Shown here one piece after another: positions 46,349 through 56,722 of a DNA stretch of 64,000 nt (position 1 is the first letter of the stretch; every line of letters begins with the position of its first letter). This DNA comes from Gautieria morchelliformis. Taxonomy: Eukaryota; Basidiomycota; Agaricomycetes; Gomphales; Gomphaceae. The stretch lies in assembly GCA_015179125.1 (NCBI GenBank), contig WHVA01000426.1, forward strand, positions 1-64,000. The letters are read 5' to 3'. The position numbers and the translations under genes were made by a program. The notes below the pieces were generated by a model. It ran no database searches, was not told the origin of the DNA, and worked only from the letters and a program-made list of their open reading frames with translations.

Positions 46349-46609
46349 GCACGGACACACTCGAGGCTATGCCCAATGAGTTCAAGCAGGGAAAGAGGTC
46401 AAAGGTGGGAAGCAACGGTCACAAGAAGGAATCTGTATACTTCGTCTTACATATGGCCAAAAGATGTAAAATTGGATGAAAAAAAAAAAAAAAAGATGAG
46501 AAGACGTGGGCAGGGCACTAGGGTGTGCACTCGAGGCCACCACAGCAGTATAACCTAAGAGTACAAAAGGGAAGTTTCCATTGCCAAGAACACCCCGAGA
46601 ATTGCACAA

Positions 46610-46870
46610 TTATGATTCTCCAAAATTTCTCATGGCGTTGAACTCCGGCAGTGCGCAAGATAAAAACGGTGTTTGGAAAGCACTGTGGCATACCTGCTGA
46701 TACACATTGATGGCCTTGTCTACCGTCATGCGGAGGCGAGCGAGGAATAAGGTAGAGATGCCACGTGTGCCTATCCCAACGATGAGAGGGTCTTCGAACG
46801 TCGCCAAGCGGGTAAACTCAGTTCCTTGAGCGATGGCCGTGTATTCAGCGACTTTCACGCCTGGTCGTGC
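46610..46870 (-). pseudogene. Patatin-like phospholipase fragment
   Basis: The minus strand reads IVGIGTRGISTLFLARLRMT then VDKAINVYQQ, matching the segment after the nucleophile elbow in fungal patatins (GTSTGG-x-x-x-L-x-L-x-RLRM-x-V-D-x-A-I-x-x-Y). The elbow G-x-S-x-G is not intact here. A GTATGC donor follows AINVYQQ. The N-terminal oxyanion-hole part and the Asp of the dyad are absent. Family members hydrolyse lipid acyl chains; this is a decayed fragment beside L2. Confidence 0.5.
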
Positions 46871-47062
46871 TCTCTAATCCTATATCTCCACACTATCAAT
46901 TGGTCTCACAAGGGGTGAGTGTAAGTCCGTTCTTGTCATGACACTCCAAGTGTGGATTTACTGATGCCACTGCACATAGATTGCACGGAAGATCAGTGGC
47001 ATTGGTGGCACCGCTCAGCCGTAGGCTGCCATTGTGATATATGCAAAAGACAAGCTGGGTGG

Positions 47063-47375
47063 TGTCAGGGGACCACCTGTCCTGCCTTTTATTTCCTTTC
47101 ATTTCCCTTCCTCATATCTCCTTCATTGTATCCTCCCCTATTCCTTCCTGTGTCACTGCTGGTTGTGTTGGCTCGCTTATGTCATTGTGTAGCAGCTATA
47201 TAGTTCATCGCTGAGGTAAGGAGATCCTCACTCTGTTCTCTTTGGATCTCCTCTACCTCAGGTGCGCTGTCTTGTATTTACCTGCTCACTGTTGACTCAT
47301 TATATACTGCTTTGGATCTCCTCTACCTCAGGTGCCGCTCTAGGGAGTAGAGCACCTGTTAGAGTCGCCCTTACA
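47063..47375 (-). repeat. Solo LTR C (same family as LTRs A and B)
   Basis: 313 bp in minus orientation from TGTAAGGGCGACTC to GGTCCCCTGACA, flanked by the target duplication GGTGG (47058-47062 and 47376-47380). A 26-bp unit with GGATCTCCTCTACCTCAGG occurs twice (47240 and 47310) on either side of a TATATA box, the same layout as in LTR B with a different unit. Confidence 0.85.
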
Positions 47376-49890
47376 GGTGGCTTCCTAACCTGCTGTTGGG
47401 CTCTGACACACTCACATGATTAAACCTTGAGGGAATGATAGCCCATGGGCCCTTGACCGTTTTGAGACCGCACTGTGTACGCCAGAAAACCATGTTTGCG
47501 TATTCCACATCAACATCCTCTCCGGCTGTACCCGTATGTAATGGGAAGCGTGAGCCACCCCACTTCGAGCTCAATACCACAGTTTCCATCACCACAATTC
47601 GTGTGCACCCTTCACGAGCAGCAATAAGCTGCCATGTAGCCTTGGGAACAAGCACAAAATGAAGAAATGTGTTGTGTGCAAGCAGCGTGATTGTGTCAGG
47701 GATGGGAATCTCGGCCAGGAATATTTCTTGTAAACACTGTAATATTACTGCAAACCCTTTCTCACCAAAACTAGAACAAAAATTGTTAGCTTTTTGGCAG
47801 TTTAAGGAAAGAAATAAACAGGCGTACTATCCCACACTTCTAAGCCACCTTTGCCGTTTGTGCACATAAACTGAGATCGGCGGATTGCTTGTAAAGTCTC
47901 CTGCTTCACCAAGGCCGATGAGCTCCATGACATTGAGGAACTGTTCATTAGCTGGTGCATGCGCGATGACAATTTCCAAGTGAGCCTTTGCCTTGAATAC
48001 TTCAGCCCTAACACTGGAGGCATAGAAAAATTTTCTGGTCTGAAAAACTGTTCAAAAAACTGTAAAGATATTCCAAAATTTTCTAGTGTTTTTAACGGAA
48101 AAAAACTTTAACAAATTTTGTGTTTTGGTTAGAATTTGTTGAGCAAGAAAATTGTAAAAAAGTTTAAAGTTTTTTGCAGGGTTTTTTATGTGTTTTTATA
48201 AGTTTCATTGTGAAAACACAAAGAAACCCATAAAAAACCCTGCAAAAAACTTTGAATTTTTTTACAATTTTCATGCTTGACAAATTCTAATAAAAACACA
48301 AAATTTTATTATAGTTTTTTTCACATAAAAAATACTAAAAATATTTGGAAAATCTTTACAGTCTTTTGAACAGTTTTTTAGACCCGAAAACCTTTCTATG
48401 CCTGCAGTGTAATCCAGTCCATATTCAGCATTGTTGGCCAGTTCAAGCACTCGCCACACTTGGTGTCTCCATCCAACTCCATTTCATGTAGAGCGCAAAT
48501 CAACTCAGTGTGTTCTTTAAAGTGATCGTTGCCAGGGGCAAAACCATGCTCGTACCAAGCGTAAATGTCAAGCAGGCGCTGAATTCGAAAGGAAACAGGG
48601 TCTGGTAGTTCATGGTACATATTGGACAACAACCTGCAAAGAATACGTTAGCTCAGATGAGGGTTGACCAGTAGAGGAAGTACCTTCAATATTTGCATTG
48701 ATCTTTGACATAACACGATCGAGCTCGTCCTCTGACTCTACATCTTGACTGGTGTCCAAGATCCTTGACAATAACACATAATAAGTAAGGGAATAATACA
48801 GACAAAAGTGATATACCTTCTGTTCCGAGTCACACTTCTGAGTAAGTCCAACCACTTCTTGCCTCTGAGGGGCTTCCCCTCTGCTACACTCTCCAAATGA
48901 GCCCATCGTGCCTCATCCACCTGTCCTTTCATAAGGTACATGTCATACAGTTCTTCATTATTTTGCTTAATTTCTTCGAGAAGCTGGCATTTGTTTAATA
49001 GAGTTTGGTGTACACATGGAACACCAAAGATTTTGACGAAGGCTGTTTGCTGATGCTTGCCTTGTTTGACCTTGATATCATACAGGACTAATCCGTCTAC
49101 AATGTCGATGAAAAAGAACTCGTGTGGCCATCGCAATGGTCCAAGTTCCATTGCAGGGTCAGTTGACGAAGCACAAGTAGAAATGGGTGTAGGTTTGGAT
49201 GTGGAAGTGTTAGGCTTGATGAGCTTGAATGCTGTGTTCACATTCAATGTAAATACACTATTTACCCGCATTGCCCTTAAGGCAACGTGCGCTACTGGAT
49301 TGCTTAGATAATCACTGTATAGTTCCTGCATGGGAACCGCGTGGCGGTTCCCCAGATTTACCTTACAACTGTCACTACGTAGCACATGGAATTACCACAT
49401 CTTGGTCGAGTTCTGCTTGCCCTTGTGACACAAGGCCATAAGATTCACAATCTTACATTCAAGGTAGCAGGAGGTGGTGAGACACTGTTGCAGCGAGAGG
49501 ATACAGAAATTATGCTCATGCTCCAGGACTTGGTGTCATTTCGAGCGCGTTCAATTGAGTTAGCATAGATGTTGATGCAGGCTGGCACATGGCCGAGAAC
49601 TTAGAAGGTGGTTGATGTGAATCTGAAGAGAAAGCGGCCCTGTGAATGGTGGCTTGGAAGGTTTTTCTGGCAGCCTTCACGGGAGGTGATACAGCCTGTT
49701 CACCTTGACGTTTGAGGCTCTTCTCCTGGGACATTTGGTAGCGCGGCTGTCATTTAAGTTCCTCGTCCAAATCCAGACAAGCCTCCAGGGGAAGCTCATA
49801 AAGTCTGTACAGCAAGCGCTGACCTGGCTGCACCTTCCATTGAGTCCCCATCTGGTGTGCCCACCACTCGCCTTGGACATAAGTGTCAAG
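47376..49890 (-). pseudogene. Unrecognised intron-containing gene, split by a foldback MITE and a solo LTR
   Basis: Minus-strand pieces run from about 49890 to below 47400. They include GEWWAHQMGTQWKVQPGQRL then LYRLYELPLEACLDLDEELK; LGNRHAVPMQELYSDYLSN and FFFIDIVDGLVLYDIKVKQG to QVDEARWAHLESVAEGKPLR; an intron near 48820-48765 (GTATAT..GTCAAG); SEDELDRVMSKINANIE; an intron near 48685-48636 (GTACTT..TTGCAG); LLSNMYHELPDPVSFRIQRL to CGECLNWPTMLNMDWI; and, after the MITE, AEVFKAKAHLEIVIAHAPAN then EQFLNVMELIGLGEAGDF. 47655-47376 and a Cys-rich piece beyond LTR C (CNLCAVASVNPHLECHDKNG) may be further exons. I do not recognise the family; a host gene or the gene of a large DNA transposon are both possible. 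At least one stop (near 49755) suggests decay. Confidence 0.45.
48012..48409. mobile_element. Foldback MITE, 398 bp, CACTG ends, copy A
   Basis: Both ends read CACTG(G/C)AGGCATAGAAA and the whole element is one long imperfect inverted repeat centred near 48210. It is flanked by a 3-bp target duplication TAA (48009-48011 and 48410-48412). CACTG ends with 3-bp duplications are the signature of the CACTA (CMC/EnSpm) superfamily. AT-rich and without coding capacity. It sits inside an exon of the gene above. Copy B at 62887 has the same length. Confidence 0.85.
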
Positions 49891-50088
49891 ATTGGTTTTT
49901 AGGCGTTAATATCATGTATTAGTGAACACAGAGAATGCCCGAATAACTTGTGCGAATAAGTATGCCATTCGGCGAATAGGTGAACCAATAAATGTTCACA
50001 ATATAAGAGGGTTGCCCGAACGGAGCTCGCCCTATCTACAGTCGTAGCGAAATAGCCTGTGGAACTTGACGATGTAACGTACAAGGTG

Positions 50089-50515
50089 TCTGTAAGAACC
50101 CGGCCTTTGGCCGGTTACTTACCGGTAGAACCTTCTTCCAAGCCCGAGCCTTGTGATATTCGTGCCCGAGTACATATGATCCTTATCCTGCGCCCGAGCC
50201 CGAGCCCGAGCTTGAGTTCATATCCGACCTTGATCCCATGCCCGTATCCCCTTAGTTACTGATCCCCCTCCATCACGCATCATTCGTATATTACCTCTCC
50301 CTGACCTCCACTAATATGTTCGCCCCTGACTCGTACCCTCGCTCGTATATAACCCCCCTTGTATGCATTCCTACTCCTCAGTCTGAAAATCAACTATCGT
50401 ATCCCTTCGATCCTTAGCTAGTTTCTAAGCCTCGCCTCTTAAGCCAAACCTCGCCTCTTATTCGTTTGCCTCCGAAGTTGGGACTTGTGCGTAGGGTCGG
50501 TGCAGCACATAAGCT
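50089..50515 (+). repeat. LTR-like segment
   Basis: Starts TGTAAGAACCCGGCC, contains a TATATAACC box (about 50344) and repeated GCCCGAG units (50150-50212), and ends near a GCAGCACATAAGCT block. Its last 56 bp recur at 61630-61685. No target duplication could be confirmed, and the first open stretch after it (50466-50654) is not recognisable. Assignment as an LTR rests on the TG start, TATA position and Pro/Ser-poor non-coding nature, so it stays tentative. Confidence 0.4.
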
Positions 50516-51696
50516 GAAGCCAAGTCCCTCTCCGACTTCCCCATCCAAACCTCGCCCCGTAACCTCTGACCTTACCTTGGGCTTGGCTCCCGACCTCGGT
50601 CAACCTTACGATGGATCGTATCATAACAGTGTCACGGAAGGGCTGTCTAAGTAGCGACAATCCCTTCGCCGGCGAAGGTGCTCCTTCGGAGCCCTTCACC
50701 GACAGCACAGAAAATAGTTCGAAGGCTAAGGTAACGAAGATGAAGAATGGGAACTCACCAGTGATGCCTGAGTCCTCTTCTGGTCGAAGATAGAAATCTC
50801 CAGGAGAAGGCTCAAGATGATGATCACAGCGAGGTCAAGTTTGCACAAGATGGACGACGTATGATAATTGAACTGGGGAATATACATGCGAATGTAAACT
50901 ACTTATATCGAATGCTCGTAGGTATTAGCGAATAGGAAAGAGGCCGTCGTGAGTCAGGGTTGGATAGGGGTGCACAGTCATGATACAAAATAGATGAAAT
51001 ACACATAGAATAGAGTAAGGGAAGAGTGCGAACATGAATCGACGGAGAGTAAAGGTGGCAAAGGCACTTATGTACGAAACCATGTCTTGGGACCTGCATG
51101 CATGCTATCCTGCAGACTCTTCATCTACCGGGTTGATCCCACACGACCTACAGACAGGACGTCCCGCGAACACATTTTGGCCATATGAACACCCAAAGGG
51201 GTTGGATTGAGAAGATGATGGGGATAGCGATGAACCATTACACCGGGTAAATGGTATCGATCGTATTTGATGGCATGCCTGCTGGCGAAATGTGCGAGCA
51301 GCGAATAGCGGTTCGGAGAATGGGGTGAACAGCGAATAGGGTGGACGTAGAGAAAGAGTGGTCGAAGGGTGAGGCAAACTCTGGCAAAGATGCTAGGGAG
51401 TGATGAGGGGGAACATAGAGGCAGCGGGGTAAGGGAAACAGACAGGTCATGACAATAAGCATGACATAAAGAATTGTGTTGAAGCCTGAGAATTTCCATA
51501 AGATCAAAATGAGTTGATTTTACCAATTTCAGTGACATATACAGCAAGTTAAGCTGTATTGTCAATACCAAAGGAGCGATGTGCGGCTATGAGACTATAT
51601 CAACAAGTGCATCACCGGGAATCAAATTGCGACGCACCTGGACATACCAAACAAGGTTGTAGGACTGTTGGAGCATTATATGGTTATATGGCTGTC
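50516..51696. other. No gene recognised
   Basis: 1.2 kb lacking a convincing frame. A minus-strand stretch near 51105-51377 reads CHQIRSIPFTRCNGSSLSPS without domain. It may be the interior of the element starting at 50089 or an intron-rich part of the gene at 51697-52188. Confidence 0.3.
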
Positions 51697-52188
51697 CTAT
51701 AACTGTTGTGCGTGATTCAAAGTGTTTTGCTCAATGTGAAGCGAGCGCATGCGTGTGTTGGCCCAACCAGAAGGCAGCAGGTTTGACAAGTTTCGAGTAG
51801 GCAGCAGGTCAGGAGCGGTGAGGATAGCAGAAGCGATGTGAGGAGAAGAAACAAGAGGCAGAGAAGAAGAGGATGGAAGTGTCACAATGAGAAGAGAAGG
51901 AGCAGGAAGTATTGCTGGCTGGTGTGCATATCCATTCCTACTTAGTTGGTGAGCGCGATAGTTGCATGGTGCACATCCTGGGTTTCCAAGTGCATTCTTT
52001 ACACAGCATTTCTTACAATATCCCACAGAACAATCTTTGTTCCCACGCAGACTCCCACACTTAGGACATCCACCATTGGGAAGCAACGGTGCCGGCTGAG
52101 GAGCAGATGGTACTGAGGGTGTGGCTGAGGGTGCAGCTGAGGGCATGGCAGACTGTCCAGAAGGTGCAGGAGGAGGCGCAAGAGCCAA
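51697..52188 (-). CDS. Cys-rich protein, partial, unrecognised
   Basis: A 163-residue minus-strand frame. A Pro/Ala/Ser-rich start is followed by a compact Cys cluster from residue 38: CPKCGSLRGNKDCSVGYC, then KKCCVKNALGNPGCAPC. The spacing C-x2-C-x8-C-x4-C-x2-CC-x9-C-x2-C suggests a metal-binding module, possibly zinc. The following part is Leu/Ser/Pro-rich. At its 5' side it abuts the truncated Copia element (52222), so the start may be lost. It is on the same strand as the unrecognised gene at 47.4-49.9 kb and could be its N-terminal exon, but nothing proves it. Confidence 0.4.
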   Translation of the reverse strand: MALAPPPAPSGQSAMPSAAPSATPSVPSAPQPAPLLPNGGCPKCGSLRGNKDCSVGYCKKCCVKNALGNPGCAPCNYRAHQLSRNGYAHQPAILPAPSLLIVTLPSSSSLPLVSSPHIASAILTAPDLLPTRNLSNLLPSGWANTRMRSLHIEQNTLNHAQQL

Positions 52189-52654
52189 GTCGGTGTTCGG
52201 TGGTTCCTGGTGTCCGCTTTCTTACGCACGCTGCGATAGCGAGATCGTGCGCAACCCGTGATCCCTCTTCACCTCTATCCCTAGCAGCCAGTGCAGGTCA
52301 CCCATATCCTTGATCTTAAGGATGGTGCACAGTTCGTCCTTGAACTTGCGTATTGCTCCTCTCGTGTTGCCGGCCATTGAGAGGTCGTCGACATCGACGG
52401 TGACGATGAGGGTGTCGTGGTCGGCATACCTGTGGAAGACTGCGTGCTCGGTCTCGCATCGCATGAACCCGAACCTGTTGTGACAAACACAATTATTTCA
52501 CTTCAAATCATTTATATATAAAAGGAAACTAATAAAGAAAGAAAAGAAAAACAAAAGAAAAATCAAAAGAAACAGAAATTATATTCATGATAGACGTCGG
52601 CGCAGACACGATGATCACACGAAATTTATGTCATGCTATATTACTCACAAATGG

Positions 52655-52854
52655 GTGATATACAGGAGTTCGAGCGTCGACCACGTGCGGTCGATCAGGG
52701 ATGACGCGCCTATCGGTGATGGCATCGGCCATGATGTCGACAGGCGCCAGGCCATAGGCACCGAGGGGTGCGGGCACCAAACGCCGCAGAGAATAATAGA
52801 CTGCGCAGGGGTACAGGGTGCTGTGGAGTGACCTGAGAAAGTCATCTGCAGCAC
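52655..52854 (-). pseudogene. Exon-like host segment inside the nested insertion
   Basis: The minus strand has an acceptor-like ATGTGTGCTGCAG, then an open frame (DDFLRSLHSTLYPCAVYYSL, PLGAYGLAPVDIMADAITDR, PHVVDARTPVYHPF) and a donor-like GTGAGTAA. The residues look like conserved protein, but the family is not recognised. It could be a host exon carried by the element. Confidence 0.35.
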
Positions 52855-52911
52855 ACATATTCAATCAGCTGCCCTACAAGAAGGGCACAGAGACAGCGGC
52901 CCCATCTCCAA

Positions 52912-52931
52912 GCCCAGCATATATGCTGGGC
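52912..52931. other. Perfect 20-bp palindrome
   Basis: GCCCAGCATATATGCTGGGC has no spacer and lies about 60 bp beyond the exon-like segment in the nested insertion. Confidence 0.5.
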
Positions 52932-55900
52932 AGGGTAAACTCAGATCCATTTTCTATTTGAATCCCATGACACATCTGACTGATTACTATCTTAACAACA
53001 TGTGGACAGGGCTTTGTATACTAGGTACAGATCTCTATTCCAAGGCCCAGACAATCCTAACACCATCCCCATCACCCCATGACTTTATGACTATAAATTA
53101 ATCACCCCATAGTTACAAAGTAGTTTTTCGACCCATCCATCCAATATCTTGAACACTAGTAGTTACTATCAATATAGTATAAATAGCTAGTACAAATGTA
53201 TGAACGAATCTATCCAGAATCGATTATTCTGCCTCCTGAAATTGCTGTAGTCTTGTTTGATAGCTACAAAGCTCAGATCTTGATAGTTTATTCCAAATCT
53301 TCGTTGAGAGTCTACTATCACTGTTTACTCTATACTACCTTAAAAGCGAACGCTTTTGATTTGACTATCCCTTGGATCGACACTACCTTTCTGTCGACGC
53401 GGTCACGTGACCCTCATTCATCAGTGCTGGACGCGCCTCGAAGGGCTTAGTCAGCACATAGAAGAGAGGCGAACACAGTGGTTTCAATCACTGAGCAATA
53501 GATTTCACTTGTTAAAAGGCACTAATTGATATCTTAATCTAAAAGAACCCGTACATAATCCCACATAGCATGTCATACCACTCCCTCCCTGACTGTTTCA
53601 GTCCATATATTGCGCGATTCAGGCGGCACATGTAGTGCTCCCTTCCTGGAGCTTCGTACCCTTTCACCTGGCGCATGTAGATCATCTCCGTGATTGGGGC
53701 GTTGAGGTAGGCTCCATCCACATCGGTCTGTTCCAGTTCCCAGTCGTTTTGGGCAGCGATCGCGGCGATGATGCGGATGGCGGAGAGCTTAGCGGTTGGG
53801 GAGAAGGTTTCATTATAGTCGATCCCTTCTATCTGCGAGAACCCCTGCACGACAAGCCTGGTCTTGTGGGCTATAACCGCACCGCTAGCGTCGTGTTTGT
53901 AGTGAAAAACTAGCTTGCTGCCGACGATGTTCGCATTGTCTGGGGGTTCGACCAAGTCCCACGTCCTTAGCGTTTCGTTCTGGGTCAACTCCCACTTGAT
54001 CAACATGCCCCACAGTGGCCAGTCGTCGCGGGAGCGCATGTCAGCGATGCTGACCGGGTCGTGCCCCGCGTTGCATGTCCCCGCTGCCATCAAGTGCTCG
54101 AGGGTCTCCCCCTCAGTCTCAGCGGTGGTGGACTCTCCTATCTCTGTCAGGACGGCTAGTGATGTGCCGTCCGTGGGCCATGGCAGTCCACACGGGTACG
54201 CAGGCACATTTGTGCGACCCGTGCTGCTGCCTGCGCCATCGGCGATCCCTCGCACGTACGTGGAGGGCTTCCATGTACGGTGGCCCCTGCCCTGTGGTGG
54301 GTCGGCTGGTTGGTCCGGGTCCTCGAATGCTTCGAGCGGGTCGATTCGCACAGGTCCAGTGGTTGCCTGGGGTAGTGGTCCTTGGTCCTGAGGAGTGCTG
54401 CTGCTGGCGCCCTGGCTGCCTGTGTCAGACTCCCCCTCAGCCAGCGTGTCAGCAGGAGTGATGAGGATGGGGGCGTCAAAATTGACGTTACGTTTGACCG
54501 TGACTCAGCACTTTCCGGGCCAGTAGACCCTGTGCCCCTTACTCTCATCACTATACCCCATCCACCTCCCCTCGTCGGATCTCGACTCCAACTTCCCAGC
54601 CTGTTCTTTTAGCACAAAGATCCTTGTGCTCCACTCAGGTAAGTCCATCAGATCGGGCTTCGCGCCATGCACCATCTCGTACGGTGTCTTGCTGTCGAGT
54701 GCGCACGTCAAAGTCCTGTTCTTCAACCAGACCGTGTGTTGTACAGATTCTGTCCACGGGAACTTGGGTAGGTTCGCTGTGAGGAGCATGGCCCGTGCGT
54801 GCTCCAGCAGCATCCTGTTCAGGCGTTCCAACACGCCGTTTTCCTCTGGCATGTTGTGTACGGTGAGGCTCTGTAGTGTTCCTTTCAATTTGAGGTGCAC
54901 CGTGAATTCCTGGGACAGGTATTCACCCCCGTGGTCTGTTTGTAGACGCTTGAGTTTCGCGCCGTGTTGAGTCTCGACCCAGGATTCGTACTGCTTATAG
55001 CAGCCGAACGCCTCGCTTTTCCTTGCCATGGGTACAAGGTATGTCCACCTACTGTGGTCGTCGGTGAAACTGATGAAATACTCCCTTCCGTCATAGCTCT
55101 GGGGGTTCGTGGGCCCCCACATGTCCGAATGGACCTTTTCGCTGAACCTGCCCGATCACGGTCCCTCCCGCTTCTGCGGGACAGGTTTTCGCGTGGGTTT
55201 AGCTTGCGCACACGCCGTGCAGAAGCCCGGTTGGCTCGACAAATCGACGTTGATCCCTGTGATCGCGCCGTCCTGGACGAGTTTCCGAGCGGCCTGGGGG
55301 GAGATCTGCCCCATCCGGCGACGTAGCTCATCCATCGTAAGTGCCTTTCGCATGAGGTTTGCTGACGCCGCTAACCCCTGTCGCTCTACCTTGTAAAGGC
55401 CGTTCAAGAGTGGGATCTGCCCTAGCAGTGTCCCTCTCGCATCACGGATTAAGCATTTTCGATCCTTTAGCAGGACCGAGTACCCTGCTGCATCACAGCA
55501 CATTAGGGAAATCATGGTGAATGCGAGGTCAGGGCCGTATAACACGTCCTTTAAGGTGACGTGTGTCGTAGTCTTCCCGTGAGGGATCCCCGCCCTCATG
55601 TTGCCTATCCCAATAGCCTGGAATACTGTCTTATCCACGGCATTCATAGCGCGCGGTGTGATCTCTCTGAAAGGAATCAGTTCCTATTGGGCAATATGTG
55701 GCCTGATGCTCCCGAGTCGTAGACATAGACTTCCCGTCCTGTCACTGGACTCGTTCCCAGCGTGAGCGTCGTCCCAGCAAATGTTGTGGTAAATGCGAAT
55801 TCCTTGCCCTCTGCCGCCACATTCGCTGACCCGCTTCCCTTCTTGTCATCGTCTTTCTTGTCCTTCTTTTTGGCCTTGGACCGGCAATCCACCTTCATAT

Positions 55901-56710
55901 GGCCCTTCTTCTCGCATTTCCAACATTCTATGTCAGCTTTGTCAGTTTTCATGGTGCTGGAGGTGCCATTGCATGCTGGTGTTTTCCCTCGGCCCTTTGT
56001 CATGGCGAGTGCGTTCTCGCTCGCCTTTAGTTGCCACTCCTCAATGGTGAGTCGCTCAAATTCATCGACTAGCGTGCTGACCACTTGGTCCGGCTCTAGC
56101 TTGGCCTTTGCATGTGCTGCCGACATCGTTATCACGTTAATGAGCGGGCAATACGACTTCGGGAGCGAGCCGAGGATGACGGTGACCAGGATCATCGGTG
56201 AGTCCCACGTTCATCCCTGTGAGTTGCTCCTGCATTCTCATGAGGGACTCCAGGTGCGTACAGATGTTCGATTCGTCCTCGCACTTCAGCTCGTACATGC
56301 GTCGCCGCATGTCGACGTTGACCGTGAGTGCCCTTGTCTCATGCTTTGCACATACGGCCTCCCAGACCTCCTTTGCTGTTGCTAGGTTGCGGATTTCGAT
56401 GAGGACGCTATCGGGGACAGTGGTGAATATCTGTGCCATTATTGCTGCCTCACGCTGATTGTAGTCGTCCCAGAGTTTCTCAAGTTCCTCCAGGTCCTCT
56501 TCCTCCTTCTCTGTGAGTACGTGGCCGTCAGGGTACGTCGGGATCGTGCGGGGGATCCGGGCGTTCCCTTCGAGGTGACGCTTCGCACCACGGGTCACCA
56601 CCAGCGTAGCCAACGTCTGGCCTTTCCAGGTGACCCAGTTCGTGCCATCCCTAGCCAGCTTCGGGACGACAAACGATTTGGAGGTGGGGGTAGACGTTGT
56701 GTGCTCTGCG

Positions 56711-56722
56711 GGGCCCATAACC
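56711..56722 (-). promoter_or_regulatory. Primer-binding site, half-tRNA(iMet) type, containing the gag ATG
   Basis: GGTTATGGGCCC, complementary to the anticodon arm of initiator tRNA-Met, as at 14218. The ATG inside this 12-mer (56718-56716) opens the gag frame, so the leader is only the primer site itself. Confidence 0.7.

Larger units (their letters stand above)
40456..46494 (+). mobile_element. LINE L2, Tad1-like, full length, broken
   Basis: 6,039 bp from GACTTTTCTCACGCTTACC to a 16-base poly(A) tail (46479-46494), flanked by a perfect 12-bp target duplication GATGAGAAGACG (40444-40455 and 46495-46506). ORF1 (40598-42366) and ORF2 (42363-46348) overlap by ATGA. The 5' UTR shares the ACCACCACCACC motif with L1 and L3, but proteins are well diverged. 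The coding strand is A-rich (many AGA, AAA, ATA codons), unlike L1 and L3. Roughly a dozen breaks in total. Confidence 0.9.
52476..53544 (+). mobile_element. LTR-type insertion nested in Copia RT, carrying an exon-like segment
   Basis: 1,069 bp starting TGTTGTGACAAAC, flanked by a 5-bp target duplication GAACC (52471-52475 and 53545-53549). The right half (53100-53460) resembles Copia LTRs, with an ATAAATAGCTAG box at 53178 and a GGTCACGTGACC palindrome at 53401. The left half contains a 20-bp palindrome (52912-52931) and an exon-like segment (52638-52854). The right end lacks CA, so the element is not a simple solo LTR. Younger than the Copia element it interrupts. Confidence 0.6.

Noticed and set aside
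46610-46870. Functional patatin lipase gene
   Set aside because: The nucleophile elbow is not intact, and both the oxyanion-hole segment and the Asp region are missing.
50089-51696. A complete LTR retrotransposon between 50.1 and 51.7 kb
   Set aside because: Only one LTR-like segment is visible, no gag or pol motif follows, and no target duplication was found.
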